Shown: positions 42,801 to 54,954, counted from the stretch's first letter. The stretch is DNA of 64,000 nucleotides from Ariolimax columbianus (GCA_036924085.1 JAVGWX010000019.1:10481196-10545195); one strand, 5' to 3'. Numbers and translations are program-made. The notes: a model not told the origin generated them from the letters alone.

Positions 42801-43659
42801 CATATCATCTGTGCGTGGCAAGGCCAAAAAAGAAAAGCAAAGAATAGTTCAACTGAAACCTTTCATGGCTTGTCATAAGAAACAGCTAAGAAGGGTTGGG
42901 CATGGGACTGGCAACCTTATCCTGCAGAAACAGTTAGCCATAGGAAAAAGAAAAGAAAACCTGTGCAGCACATGGTAGAATAGGAGCTAATAAATAAATA
43001 TTATCTGATATTGATAGCCGATTTTCCAAATTTAAGATATCGGAAATAAAAAAGTCTCTACATTATGTAAATTTACCTTCATTTCTTGAATCATGCCTGT
43101 CAAATTGAATTGGTTGCCTGAAATTTGTATTTTTTTCATGTCTTTCATTCTTTGTATGGCTATACACCATTTTTGTAGGGCTAGTTTTTTTATTGCTCAT
43201 TTGAACACACATTTTTGCTCACATCTTTGGTGTTTATCAGGAATTTTGTTGAAAATAAGTCAATTCAGTTTAAGGATCTTCTTAAACATATCACAATATT
43301 ATTATCTTCTGATAATCTGTATTTTGCAGCGATTAAAAATAGTTCCAAGAACTAGTCTTAAAAAGGATTTTACATATTTAGTGTGTGACGTGACTTTGAG
43401 GTTTAACACTCTTGTGTGTTGTATAAAAAAAAAGTGTGTTGCTGGATTACATGTTTGCTTGCCTTTTTGTGATGTGAATCCTGACAAGGACTTTCTTGCC
43501 TCCAAGTAGGACTATCTACAGTCCTGTGAATAACTTCTTGTTTAATAGTTGTATAATAATGTTGCTTAGCCTGACCTCAGAGACTATGAATGGTGCTAAC
43601 AATTAAATTGCCTTCTTGCAAGTTGTTTTAAATCTCTTTCATGCATCTACCTGCACAAA
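42801..43659. other. No gene; one theta repeat
   Basis: acctttcatggcttgtcata, agaaacagctaagaagggtt (42858-42897) is a theta copy (others near 39165 and 46815). A 138-codon ORF at 43093-43509 has no recognisable domain and AT-rich composition. Confidence 0.45.
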
Positions 43660-46625
43660 TATGTAGTTTCAGTTTTGGAAACAAGTGTAGCTTCAGTTTT
43701 GGAGACAAATGTAGCTTCAGTTTTGGAAACAAGTGTAGCTTCACTTTTGGAAACAAATATAGTTTTGAAAAGATATGTAGTTTTAGTTTTGGAAACAAAT
43801 GTAGCTTCAGTTTTGGAGACAAATGTAGCTTCAGTTTTGGAAACCAAGTGTAGCTTCAATTTTGGAAACAAATATAGTTTTGGAAAGATATGTTGCTTCA
43901 GTTTTGGAGACAAATGTAGCTTCAGTTTTGGAAACAAGTGTAGCTTCAATTTTGGAAACAAATATAGTTTTGGAAAGATATGTAGCTTCAGTTTTGGAGA
44001 CAAATGTAGCTTCAGTTTTGGAAACAAGTGTAGCTTCAATTTTGGAAACAAATATAGTTTTGGAGAGATATGTAGCTTCAGTTTTGGAGACATATGTAGC
44101 TTCAATTTTGGAAACAAATGTAGTTTTGGAAAGATATGTAGCTTCAGTTTTGGAAACAAATGTAGTTTCAGTTTTGGAAACAAATGTAGCTTCAGTTTTG
44201 CAAACAAATGTAGTTTTGGAAAGATATGTAGCTTCCGTTTTGGAGACAAATGTAGCTTCAGTTTTGGAAACAAGTGTAGCTTCAGTTTTGGAAATAAGTG
44301 TAGCTTCAATTTTAGAAACAAACGTAGTTTTGGAAAGATATGTAGCTTCAGTTTTGGAGACATATGTAGCTTCAATTTTGGAAACAAATGTAGTTTTGGA
44401 AAGATATGTAGCTTCAGTTTTGGAGACAAATGTAGCTTCAGTTTTGGAAACAAGTGTAGCTTCAATTTTGGAAACAAATGTAGTTTTGGAAAGATATGTA
44501 GCTTCAGTTTTGGAGACATATGTAGCTTCAATTTTGGAAACAAATGTAGTTTTGGAAAGATATGTAGCTTCAGTTTTGGAAACAAATGTAGTTTCAGTTT
44601 TGGAAACAAATGTAGCTTCAGTTTTGCAAACAAATGTAGTTTTGGAAAGATATGTAGCTTCCGTTTTGGAGACAAATGTAGCTTCAGTTTTGGAAACAAG
44701 TGTAGCTTCAGTTTTGGAAACAAGTGTAGCTTCAATTTTAGAAACAAATGTAGTTTTGGAAAGATATGTAGCTTCAGTTTTGGAGACATATGTAGCTTCA
44801 ATTTTGGAAACAAATGTAGTTTTGGAAAGATATGTAGCTTCAGTTTTGGAAACAAATGTAGTTTCAGTTTTGGAAACAAGTGTAGCTTCAATTTTGGAAA
44901 CAAATGTAGTTTTGGAAAGATATGTAGCTTCAGTTTTGGAGACATATGTAGCTTCAATTTTGGAAACAAATGTAGTTTTGGAAAGATATGTAGCTTCAGT
45001 TTTGGAAACAAATGTAGTTTCAGTTTTGGAAACAAATGTAGCTTCAGTTTTGCAAACAAATGTAGTTTTGGAAAGATATGTAGATTCCGTTTTGGAAAGA
45101 AATGTAGTTTCAGTTTTGGAAACAAATGTAGGTTCAGTTTTGGAAAGAAATGTAGCTTCAGTTTTGGAGACAAATGTAGCTTCAATTTTGGAAACAAATG
45201 TAGCTTCAGTTTTGGAAACAAATGTAGTTTTGGAAGCAAATGTAGTTTCAGTTTTGGAAACAAATGTAGCTTCAGTTTTGGAAACAAATGTAGTTTTGGA
45301 AACAAATGTAGTTTTGGAAAGATATGTAGCTTCAGTTTTGGAAACAAATGTAGTTTCAGTTTTGGAAACAAATGTAGTTTCAGTTTTGGAAACAAATGTA
45401 GTTTTGGAAACAAATGTAGCTTCAATTTTGGAAACAAATGTAGCTTCAGTTTTGGAAACAAATGTAGTTTTGGAAAGATATGTAGCTTCAGTTGTGGAGA
45501 CAAATGTTGTTTTGGAAAGATATATAGTTTCAGTTTTGGAAAGATATGTAGCTTCAGTTTTGGAGACAAATGTAGTTTTGGAAAGATATGTAGCTTCAGT
45601 TTTGGAAACAAATGTAGTTTCAGTTTTGGAAACAAGTGTAGCTTCAATTTTGGAAACAAATGTAGTTTTGGAAAGATATGTAGCTTCAGTTTTGGAGACA
45701 TATGTAGCTTCAATTTTGGAAACAAATGTAGTTTTGGAAAGATATGTAGCTTCAGTTTTGGAAACAAATGTAGTTTCAGTTTTGGAAACAAATGTAGCTT
45801 CAGTTTTGCAAACAAATGTAGTTTTGGAAAGATATGTAGCTTCCGTTTTGGAAAGAAATGTAGCTTCAGTTTTGGAGACAAATGTAGCTTCAATTTTGGA
45901 AACAAGTGTAGCTTCAGTTTTGGAAACAAATGTAGTTTGGGAAAGATATATAGCTTCAGGTTTGGAAGCAAATGTAGTTTCAGTTTTGGAAACAAATGTA
46001 GCTTCAGTTTTGGAAACAAATGTAGTTTTGGAAACAAATTTAGTTTTGGAAAGATATGTAGCTTCAGTTTGGAAACAAATGTAGTTTCAGTTTTGGAAAC
46101 AAGTGTAGTTTCAGTTTTGGAAACAAATGTAGTTTTGGAAACAAATGTAGCTTCAATTTTGGAAACAAATGTAGCTTCAGTTTTGGAAACAAATGTAGTT
46201 TTGGAAAGAAATGTAGCTTCAGTTTTGGAGACAAATGTAGCTTCAGTTTTGGAAACAAATGTAGTTTTGGAAAGATATGAGGCTTCAGTTGTGGAGACAA
46301 ATGTTGTTTTGGAAAGATATATAGTTTCAGTTTTGGAAAGATATGTAGCTTCAGTTTTGGAGACAAATGTAGTTTTGGAAAGATATGTAGTTTCAGTTTT
46401 GGAAAGAAATGTAGCTTCAGTATTGGAGACAAATGTAGCTTCAATTTTGGAAACAAGTGTAGCTTCAGTGTTGGAAACAAATGTAGTTTTGGAAAGATAT
46501 GTAGCTTCCGTTTTGGAAAGAAATGTAGCTTCAGTTTTGGAGACAAATGTAGATTTAGTGTTGGAAACAAATGTAGCTTCAGTTCTGGAAAGAAATGTAG
46601 TTTCAGTGCTGGAAATAAAATTGTA
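43660..46625. repeat. Minisatellite, 24-bp unit with 18-bp variant, open on both strands
   Basis: gtagcttcagttttggaaac aaat (24 bp) alternates with gtagttttggaaagatat (18 bp) and related forms. All are multiples of three, so frames persist: 983 and 740 codons on +, 796 and 168 codons on -. Peptides are low-complexity (for example CSFSFGNK, VASVLETN, LHLFPKLK). A higher-order period of about 425 bp is suggested by recurrence of gttttgcaaacaaatg near 44205, 44630 and 45050. I treat it as non-coding. Confidence 0.95.
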
Positions 46626-47018
46626 GTTCTATAGAAGATAGTGTCATAAGGGATGAAGTGTTAATGACTTCATTAAACTAGGTTTTACATATTATCAGGT
46701 ATCAATTCTCTTCCTTACTGTTTTGTTGCCAAACTCATAGTCAGGTACCCATTTTATAACTGAGTTTTCAACCAAGTAGTACAAAGGAAGGAATGAAACA
46801 GTCCACTGGAAAATTTAAAGCATGTCATAGAAGGAAACTGAAAAGTGTTGCGCATGGGTGTCAGAGATGTAATGATGGCCATGGTTAACGAATCACTACA
46901 GAAGCTATCACTGTAAGAGAACACATAAGAGCTTTGATACATGACTCCTGTCAAGGAGGCCACCCACAGTGGGTGACCTATGCTTCATAGCAAGTGAAAA
47001 GTAGACAGGATGAAAGCA
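46626..47018. other. SINE-core and theta-like fragments, no gene
   Basis: gtcaggtacccattttataa at 46741 resembles the shared SINE core; aaagcatgtcatagaaggaa near 46818 is theta-like. Nothing else recognised. Confidence 0.4.
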
Positions 47019-47530
47019 GAACTTTCCATGTCCAGGCCATGAAGCTCATTCACTAGCTGTTAAAGATGCTCTACAGAGCTTTCCATGTCCAGGTGATGAA
47101 CCTCATTCACTAGCTGTGAGAGATGCTCTACAGAGCTTTCCATATCCAGGCCATGAACCTCATTGACTAGCTGTGAGAGATGCTCTACGGAGCTTTCCAT
47201 GTCCAGGCCATAAACTTTATTCATTAGCTGTGAGAGATGCTCTATAGAGCTTTCCATGTCCAGGCCATGAACCTCATTCACTAGCTGTGAGAGATGGTCT
47301 ACAGAGCTTTCTGTGTCCGGGCCATGAAGCTGATTCACTAGCTGTGAGAGATGCTCTACAGAGCTTTCCATGTCCAGGCCATGAACCTTATTCATTAGCT
47401 GTGAGAGATGCTCTATAGAGCTTTCCATGTCCAGGCCATGAAGCTGATTCAATAGCTGTGAGAGATGCTCTACAGAGCTTTCCATGTCCAGGCCATGAAG
47501 CTGATTCACTAGCTGTGTGAGATGCTCAAA
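47019..47530. repeat. Minisatellite, 57-bp unit, nine copies, open on the minus strand
   Basis: gagctttccatgtccaggcc, atgaacctcattcactagct, gtgagagatgctctaca (57 bp). The minus strand reads as a 19-residue repeat SVEHLSQLVNQLHGLDMES for 160 codons. The amphipathic pattern is notable, but there is no flanking exon evidence. Confidence 0.95.
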
Positions 47531-47639
47531 TTTTTCTGCCAATCAAATGACAAACTTAGTCACTCCTGTCTTACAATAGTGTGTGAAGGTCTTTATTGTC
47601 TTCTTGTAGCTCACAATTTATTTAGGGTGAGTAGATTGT
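47531..47639. other. No feature recognised
   Basis: Short spacer. Confidence 0.4.
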
Positions 47640-47972
47640 GCAGAGTTTGCCCAACTCTGCACTGCACTGAGCTGAGAATGTCTCGTGCCCTATTGCCAAA
47701 TTTAAACATTGTAGAGCTGATGGATGAGGTACTTTCTCGAGGCCCAGTGGGCTGGTGGAGATGGTAAGCAGCCAGGACTTCAGTACCAGTTCAGTGTTGC
47801 ACCATCTACTGTGCTGTGTGTATTCAACTCAGCATTGCACAGAGCTGAGTGTGCCCAACTGGCATTACACTACGAGAAGTGTGTCCCAGAATATTTTACA
47901 AAATTGAAACACAGTGGAACTGACAGATACAGGACTCCTCTTGAGGCTCAGTGGGTTGGTGGAGATGATAAG
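47640..47972. repeat. Imperfect two-copy duplication, about 150-170 bp
   Basis: gagctgagaatgtctcgtgc ... gaggcccagtgggctggtgg agatggtaag pairs with gagctgagtgtgcccaactg ... gaggctcagtgggttggtgg agatgataag. Confidence 0.7.
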
Positions 47973-48839
47973 TCAATCATGGCTCCTCAAAATTGTTTGG
48001 CCGGGAAGTAGCCAGATAGATTTCTGGTTTCTACTTTGGGTGGGAAGAAAAGGCCTTAAAATTCCCAGCAGTATTAACTAGAACCCGCAGAGAAATCACT
48101 TGAGGAAGCTTCTTATTTGCCTCTTACGACATGTCTGATAGACTATAGTATCGCTACTGCTCTTTGCTCCCCTTTTGTACCGCGGTAATTTACTGGTATC
48201 TGCCAATACAATACCAGCATCAACGCACCAGTTGTATTTTTAATTACCAGTGACTGAACCATATGTAGGCATTGTTTCAACTCGACTAAGTCTATCTTTA
48301 TGCTGACCTTTGTTTCCTTCCAGATTACTTTTATGCTACCTTAGACAGCTTTTTACAAACATATTTCATTACACTATCCATTAATCAGTGGCACTGTAAA
48401 ATATATTAGAACTAATTTCAGCTCAGTTAGGGCCTAGGCTTATTGCTGATCTTGTATGCTGTTTTTTGCTGCATTCATTTTTCATTGACATAAATCTCAT
48501 GACGGTATTGTTTATTCGAAATCTGAGCATGCTGGTTCGGATTTCCGAAACAGCAAAGTCATATCTCTATGGGAAGTAAGCACATTTTTAAAAAAAATGT
48601 CTGAAGTTGGATGCACTGGTATGTTAGAGGTAAAATACAATACAAACACACTGGCCCTGGAAAAAAAAAGCAAATGCGAAAAAAAAAAAAAAGCGAATGC
48701 GAAAAAAAATAAATTTTTTGTTCTGTAATGTTTAGGGTAGACATATACAGTTGTACAACTTGTTGGTACACATACCAGAGTTTATGATCTAGTATAAGTG
48801 CAGTTTGTACAACTTGTTGGTACACTTACTAGAGCTTAC
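47973..48839. other. No gene; A-runs and a 53-bp duplication
   Basis: A-rich runs at 48660-48712. gtacaacttgttggtacac occurs twice (48752 and 48805). ttgcctcttacgacatgtct at 48117 is a LINE 3'-end-like string in reverse. Confidence 0.5.
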
Positions 48840-50457
48840 TTATTTGGCCATATTCATGGATAGTGATATATCATCAGAGTAAGACATACTTCATATGCAA
48901 TGATAAATAATATAATCATAGTAAGACATACTTCAAATTCATGGATAGTGATATAATCATAGTAAGAAATACTTCATATGCGGTGATCCTGCCGAAGACG
49001 GATGTGTCAGACCGAAAGGTGCAAATATTACGGCCAAGTTGTAAACTAGCGACACAACGCATTCCGAACTACATCCTGCTACTTGCAAAGCCCTGTCCAG
49101 TGCTTGGTAGGCGGTGATTGAGAAGGAATGCAGAAGAAGAAGAAGAAATATGGGGTCATAAGTGATAAAATCATAGTAAGACATACTTCATATGCAGTGA
49201 TAAGTGATAAAATCATAGTAAGACATACTTCATATGCAGTGATAAGTGATAAAATCATAGTAAGATATACTTCATATTGAGTGATAAGTGATAAAATCAT
49301 AGTAAGACATACTTCATATGCAGTGATAAGTGATAAAATCATAGTAAGATATACTTCATATGCAGTGATAAGTGATAAAATCATAGTAAGATATACTTCA
49401 TATGCAGTGATAAGTGATAAAATCATAGTAAGACATACTTCATATGCAGTGATAAGTGATAAAATCATAGTAAGATATACTTCATATGCAGTGATAAGTG
49501 ATAAAATCATAGTAAGACATACTTCATATGCAGTGATAAGTGATAAAATCATAGTAAGACATACTTCATATGCAGTGATAAGTGATAAAATCATAGTAAG
49601 ACATACTTCATATGCAGTGATAAGTGATAAAATCATAGTAAGATATACTTCATTTGCAGTGATAAGTGATAAAATCATAGTAAGACATACTTCATATGCA
49701 GTGATAAGTGATAAAATCATAGTAAGATATACTTCATATGCAGTGATAAGTGATAAAATCATAGTAAGATATACTTCATATGCAGTGATAAGTGATAAAA
49801 TCATAGTAAGACATACTTCATATGCAGTGATAAGTGATAAAATCATAGTAAGACATACTTCATATGCAGTGATAAGTGATAAAATCATAGTAAGATATAC
49901 TTCATATGCAGTGATAAGTGATAAAATCATAGTAAGACATACTTCATATGCAGTGATAAGTGATAAAATCATAGTAAGACATACTTCATATGCAGTGATA
50001 AGTGATAAAATCATAGTAAGATATACTTCATATGCAGTGATAAGTGATAAAATCATAGTAAGACATACTTCATATGCAGTGATAAGTGATAAAATCATAG
50101 TAAGATATACTTCATATGCAGTGATAAGTGATAAAATCATAGTAAGATATACTTCATATGCAGTGATAAGTGATAAAATCATAGTAAGACATACTTCATA
50201 TGCAGTGATAAGTGATAAAATCATAGTAAGACATACTTCATATGCAGTGATAAGTGATAAAATCATAGTAAGATATACTTCATATGCAGTGATAAGTGAT
50301 AAAATCATAGTAAGATATACTTCATATGCAGTGATAAGTGATAAAATCATAGTAAGACATACTTCATATGCAGTGATAAGTGATAAAATCATAGTAAGAC
50401 ATACTTCATATGCAGTGATAAGTGATAAAATCATAGTAAGACATACTTCATACATAC
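48840..50457. repeat. Minisatellite, 42-bp unit, about 33 copies, with an alpha SINE near its left end
   Basis: agtgataagtgataaaatca, tagtaagacatacttcatat gc. Units left of the SINE (48840-48975) are shorter and diverged; units right of it (49147-50457) are nearly uniform with gacatac/gatatac variants. Open on both strands (394 and 471 codons; 14-residue repeats ISDKIIVRHTSYAV and EVCLTMILSLITAY). Confidence 0.96.
48976..49146 (+). mobile_element. Element alpha, short (3' module) copy 7
   Basis: Starts cctgccgaagacggatgtgt and ends gaagaagaagaagaa. Inserted in the 42-bp array. Flanks atatgcggtgat and atatggggtcat look like a duplication with two mismatches. Confidence 0.8.
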
Positions 50458-51354
50458 AATGTTGAGATAGTGATGAAAGAATGAGACATTTCAAAGCCGG
50501 TAAAAAAATAATGCATTTTTAGTGACAACAACAATGACAAAGACAAGTATTTCATAAGCATTTGGAAAATACACACACACCAGACAACAGAAATGGAACT
50601 GAAGCAATAAGCAATTCAGATTTGAACCAAGGACCTCCATGTCACAGGTATGCCTTGCTGTTAAGGAAGACAAGAGCTAAAGTAATTTGTTTAGATGTAA
50701 TACACCTAAATTATCACCTTTATACACCTATACAGGCGAAAGACAAATACATACCACGAAACTGGATTACAACTCATTAGAAAGTGAGACGACAAAAGAA
50801 GAAGAAGATACACCTTTTTTTTTTCCTGTTGTCTGTTTTTTCTGAGTACTTATGGAATACTTGTATGTGCAATTGTTGTTGTTGCCGCTAAAATTATATT
50901 GTTTAGTCAATTGAGAAAAGTTTTAGGGTACACTAAATGGATGCTCTGACATATCACTTTGAGAAACACTGTCCTATTAATTGTATGGATCTGGTTTGTC
51001 ATGCTCAAGCCATGTCTAAAGGCAGCGAAGATAGAGGGGTTTTATTACCTCTCTTAAATATGTTGTTACCCCAGGAATAAGTTTCATAGAGTTTTATCTG
51101 TATAGCTGAAATATAATGTAGTTTTATACAACCAATTTTGTACAAAACATTTTTATTTCTTTTGTACTTGCTGTTATATCATTTGTTATTCTGCATTTTT
51201 GTGGTAACATATTTATTTGTAAAAGTGTATGTATATATAAATATAAAAATCACATAAATATTGTAGTGCGTGCATGTATATATATATATATATCTATTTA
51301 TGCGTGTTTGTGTGTCCATGTGTGTACATGTGTTTGTGTGTGTTACTATAATTC
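50458..51354. other. No gene; simple repeats
   Basis: A (GAA)4 after gacgacaaaa at 50795 could be a decayed LINE/SINE tail; (TA)n at 51275-51294. Otherwise nothing. Confidence 0.5.
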
Positions 51355-51845
51355 ATATATACACACATGTTGAAGTTTCTGTGTTTTTGATAACTCATAC
51401 ATAGAGACACATATATTGAAGTTTGTATGTTGCTGTAGCTCATACATAGAGACACACATATATTGAAGTTCTTATGTTACTATAACTCATACATAGAGAT
51501 ACACATATATTGAAGTTTGTATGTTACTATAACTCATACATAGAGACACACATATATTGAAGTTTGTATGTTACTATAACTCATACATAGAGACACACAC
51601 ACACATTGAATTTTGAATGTTACTGTAATTCATACATAGAGACACACACATATTGAAGTTTGAATGTAACTATAACTCGTACATAGAAACACACATATTG
51701 AAGTTTGAATTACCTATAACTCGTACATAGAAACACACATATTGAAGTTTGAATGTTACTGTAATTCGTACATAGAAACACACGTATTGAAGTTTGAATG
51801 TAACTATAACTCATACATAGAGACACATATTGGAGTTTGAATGTA
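51355..51845. repeat. Minisatellite, about 43-bp unit, about 11 copies
   Basis: atgttactataactcataca, tagagacacacatattgaag ttt, variable in the CA run. Confidence 0.92.
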
Positions 51846-52489
51846 TGTTTTTTTTTAGATGTGTTAGTTTCTTTAAACTTTTTTATGTGAGAAAAAATAA
51901 AAGGTCAAGTTTCTAATATAGTACTCTTGGTGTAATATAAGGTAAGGTAAATGGGGAATGCGGTACTTTTGGTGTCATAAATAAAAGGTGAAGATGGAAT
52001 ACGTTACCTTTAATGTCATAAATAAAGGTAGGTGAGTACCATATCATACACTGCAGTCAGAGGTGAGGTGTTTAAAGACTTCATTGTTCAATGTCTGAGC
52101 TATTTTTGAGATGGAGCTATCTTTTCAATTCCTTGTTGCCTATTCTTCTGTGACATTAAATCAGATAGCCATTTACACCGTGAAAAGCTGTTTGCCTAGA
52201 CCAACCAAGGTAACCATCATAACCGGTTGACACTGGAATTAGATCCATCATGATCAAAGAAGAGAATCTGAGACCATCACTAGAACCGCCATTTAACAGA
52301 TTTCAGAGCTAAGGGAAAAGATTGGTCAACCAAAGCCAACTTGGAGAAGTACAATGGGATTCAAAATAGAAATCAAACCAAAAGTTGATGACTGTGTGAA
52401 GAATGACTGCGGACCAGGTGAAGTGGATTGAGTTGCTGCCGTTAAAGTGGTCATCAAGCTTCGTGGTCACTATCCTGCTTTGCCAGTCA
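51846..52489. other. No feature recognised
   Basis: A short two-copy repeat (tcataaataaaggt) near 51978-52030. 52066-52095 (aaagacttcattgttcaatg) weakly resembles a unit of the 15.7-20.5 kb array. Confidence 0.45.
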
Positions 52490-53245
52490 TTTAGCACAGA
52501 CCTGAGAAGTCATTTAGCACAGACCTAAGAAGTCATTTAGCACAGACCTGACAAGTCATTCAGCACAGACCTAAGAAGTCATTTAGCACAGACCTGAGAA
52601 GTCATTTAGCACAGACCTAAGAAGTCATTTAGCACAGACCTAAGAAGTCATTTAGCACAGACCTAAGAAGTCATTTAGCACAGACCTAAGAAGTCATTTA
52701 GCACAGACCTGAGAAGTCATTTAGCACAGACCTAAGAAGTCATTTAGCACAGACCTGAGAAGTCATTTAGCACAGACCTGAGAAGTCATTTAGCACAGAC
52801 CTGAGAAGTCATTTAGCACAGACCTGAGAAGTCATTTAGCACAGACCTGAGAAGTCATTTAGCACAGACCTGAGAAGTCATTTAGCACAGACCTGAGAAG
52901 TCATTTAGCACAGACCTGAGAAGTCATTTAGCACAGACCTGAGAAGTCATTTAGCACAGACCTGAGAAGTCATTTAGCACAGACCTGAGAAGTCATTTAG
53001 CACAGATCTGAGAAGTCATTTAGCACAGATCTGAGAAGTCATTTAGCACAGACCTGAGAAGTCAATTAGCACAGACCTGAGAAGTCATTTAGCACAGACC
53101 TGAGAAGTCATTTAGCACAGACCTGAGAAGTCATTTAGCACAGGCCCGAGAAGTCATTTAGCACAGATCTGAGAAGTCATTTAGCACAGACCTGAGAAGT
53201 CATTTAGCACAGACCTGAGAAGTCATTTAGCACAGACCTGAGAAG
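52490..53245. repeat. Minisatellite, 23-bp unit, about 33 copies
   Basis: agaagtcatttagcacagac ctg with ctg/cta variants; the cta form is confined to the first third. Confidence 0.97.
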
Positions 53246-53454
53246 AAACAGAAGACGATTAAGTTTATCCAGTTCCAGATGTCCACAAATATAAAAATAC
53301 AATATTAACTTGCCTTATAGAAATACTTACTTTCCGTGTCGGGAAACCTCAAAAAGTATTGAACCAGAAATAAGTCTCAAAGGAAGCTCTTTTGTTCCCC
53401 ACCATGAGAAATCCCCAAAGTACGTGGTTCTTATATTCTAGGACAGTTGTACAG

Positions 53455-54022
53455 ATATTCGTCAGCCAGTCAACACCTCGTCAGCCAGTTCACAGTCCAC
53501 CCCGTCAGCCAGTCCACACCTCGCCAGCCAGTATACACCCCGTCAGCCAGTCCACACCCTGTCAGCCAGTCCACATCTCGTCAGCCAGTCCACAGTGTAC
53601 ACCCCGTCAGCCAGTCCACACCTCGCCAGCCAGTCCACACCCCGTCAGCCAGTCCACAACCCGTCAGCCAGTCCACACCCTGTCAGCCAGTCCACATCTC
53701 GTCAGCCAGTCCACAGTGTACACCCCGTCAGCCAGTCCACACCCCGTCAGCCAGTCCACATGTCGCCAGCCAGTCCACACCCCGTCAGCCAGTCCACACC
53801 TCGTCAGCCAGTCCACACCTCGCCAGCCAGTTTACACCCCGTCAGCCAGTCCACACCCCGTCAGCCAGTCCACACCCCGTCAGCCAGTCCACACCTCGCC
53901 AGCCAGTCCACACCCCGTCAGCCAGTCCACACCTCATCAGCCAGTCCACATCTCGTCAGCCAGTCCACACCTCGTCAGCCAGTCCACATCTCGTCAGCCA
54001 GTCCACATCTCGTCAGCCAGTC
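53455..54022. repeat. Minisatellite, 19-bp unit, about 29 copies
   Basis: cagccagtccacaccccgt. A unit of 19 bp without + strand stops makes all three + frames open and gives the same Pro/Ser/His-rich peptide cycle in each (234, 193 and 175 codons). Confidence 0.97.
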
Positions 54023-54110
54023 CGGTGAGCCATACTGCCTATTTCCAGAAAACCCTACATGGAAGAGAGATTGTGGTCTTGGTCAGTGTATTGTGACTGA
54101 CTCTGACTCG
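54020..54110 (+). mobile_element. Element beta, 3' fragment (copy E)
   Basis: tgcctatttccagaaaaccc, gtggtcttggtcagtgtatt and gactgactctgac follow the beta 3' order (gcctatttccaggg, gtgtcttggccagtatatt, gatcatgac). Confidence 0.55.
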
Positions 54111-54400
54111 ACGTCCTGGTAAGTATGTTGTGTCTTACGGGACTAGGGTCTCAGTTACCCATAAAAGACGTCCTGGTCAGTATCTGTGCCTCACCGGACT
54201 AGGGTCTCAGTTTCCCATAAAGACGTCCTGGTCAGTATGTTGTGCCTTACCGGACTAGGGTCTCAGTTCGCCATAAAAGACGTCCTGGTCAGTATATGTG
54301 CCTCACCAGACTAGGATCTCAGTTTCCTATAACAGACGTCCCGGTCAATATGTTTTGCCTCATCAGACTAGGGTCTCAGTTCCCCATAAAAATGTGCAGA
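54095..54400. repeat. Minisatellite, about 60-bp unit, five copies, probably grown from beta
   Basis: gacgtcctggtcagtatgtt, gtgccttaccggactagggt, ctcagttccccataaaa. The phrase tggtcagtatgttgtgcct parallels the beta end tgatcagtatattttgcct, and the array starts exactly where the beta fragment ends. Confidence 0.85.
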
Positions 54401-54414
54401 CACTACACTAACCA

Positions 54415-54578
54415 ACTGCCGAAGACGGATGTGTCGGACCGAAAGGTGCAAATATCGCAGATAAAGCTGTAAGCTAGCGACACAACGCACTCCGTTCTTC
54501 TGACTACATCCTGTTACTTGTAAAGCCCTGTTCATGGCTTGGTAGCGAGAGATTGAGAACGAACGCAGAAAAAGAATG
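54415..54578 (+). mobile_element. Element alpha, short (3' module) copy 8
   Basis: actgccgaagacggatgtgt through gattgagaacgaacgcagaa aaagaatg. Perfect 9-bp duplication cactaacca at 54406-54414 and 54579-54587. Confidence 0.88.
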
Positions 54579-54587
54579 CACTAACCA

Positions 54588-54954
54588 GAAAACTTGGTAA
54601 GTAGAACACTTCAAACTGTGTAGATACTCCAGTGCTAGTCATCTGGTATGTCCTACTAACCAGAAAACTAGGTCAACACAAGTCCTAACCAGGACCATCT
54701 ATCTCTATGATGTTTATAAACCTTGTTGAGGTCCAGCGGGGAAGTTCTAAGTGCATTTTTAGGACTGCACAATAAAGATCAGTTTGCCTCTGTGGTCGTC
54801 AAGCGCTGTAAAGACTTGGTTTTTCTGTTTTCCTTCACTAGAAAACAAACCAATTTCTTACCGGCTCCTTAAATGCACGGGCTCTTGGTCAAAGGCCCAC
54901 ACTCAAACTGTTCGGCTACAACAGCTGGAGCACCATTTCAGAAAGTATAACAAA
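54588..54954. other. No feature recognised
   Basis: No signature seen. Confidence 0.45.

Noticed and set aside
42153..42878. 241-codon ORF as a gene
   Set aside because: Covers the 38-bp array (repeats of SSDIIYPYHISPYH type); no independent coding evidence.
43093..43509. 138-codon + ORF as a gene
   Set aside because: AT-rich, no recognisable domain, no splice or conservation evidence available.
43675..46626. 983-codon ORF as a protein-coding gene
   Set aside because: The opposite strand is open for 796 codons over the same DNA, and the sequence is a 24/18-bp tandem array without splice or start context.
49079..50494. 471-codon minus ORF as a membrane protein gene
   Set aside because: Pure 42-bp tandem repeat, open on both strands; the hydrophobic pattern comes from the unit.
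52490..53245. 23-bp array as a CRISPR
   Set aside because: Repeats are contiguous with no unique spacers, and the context is eukaryotic.
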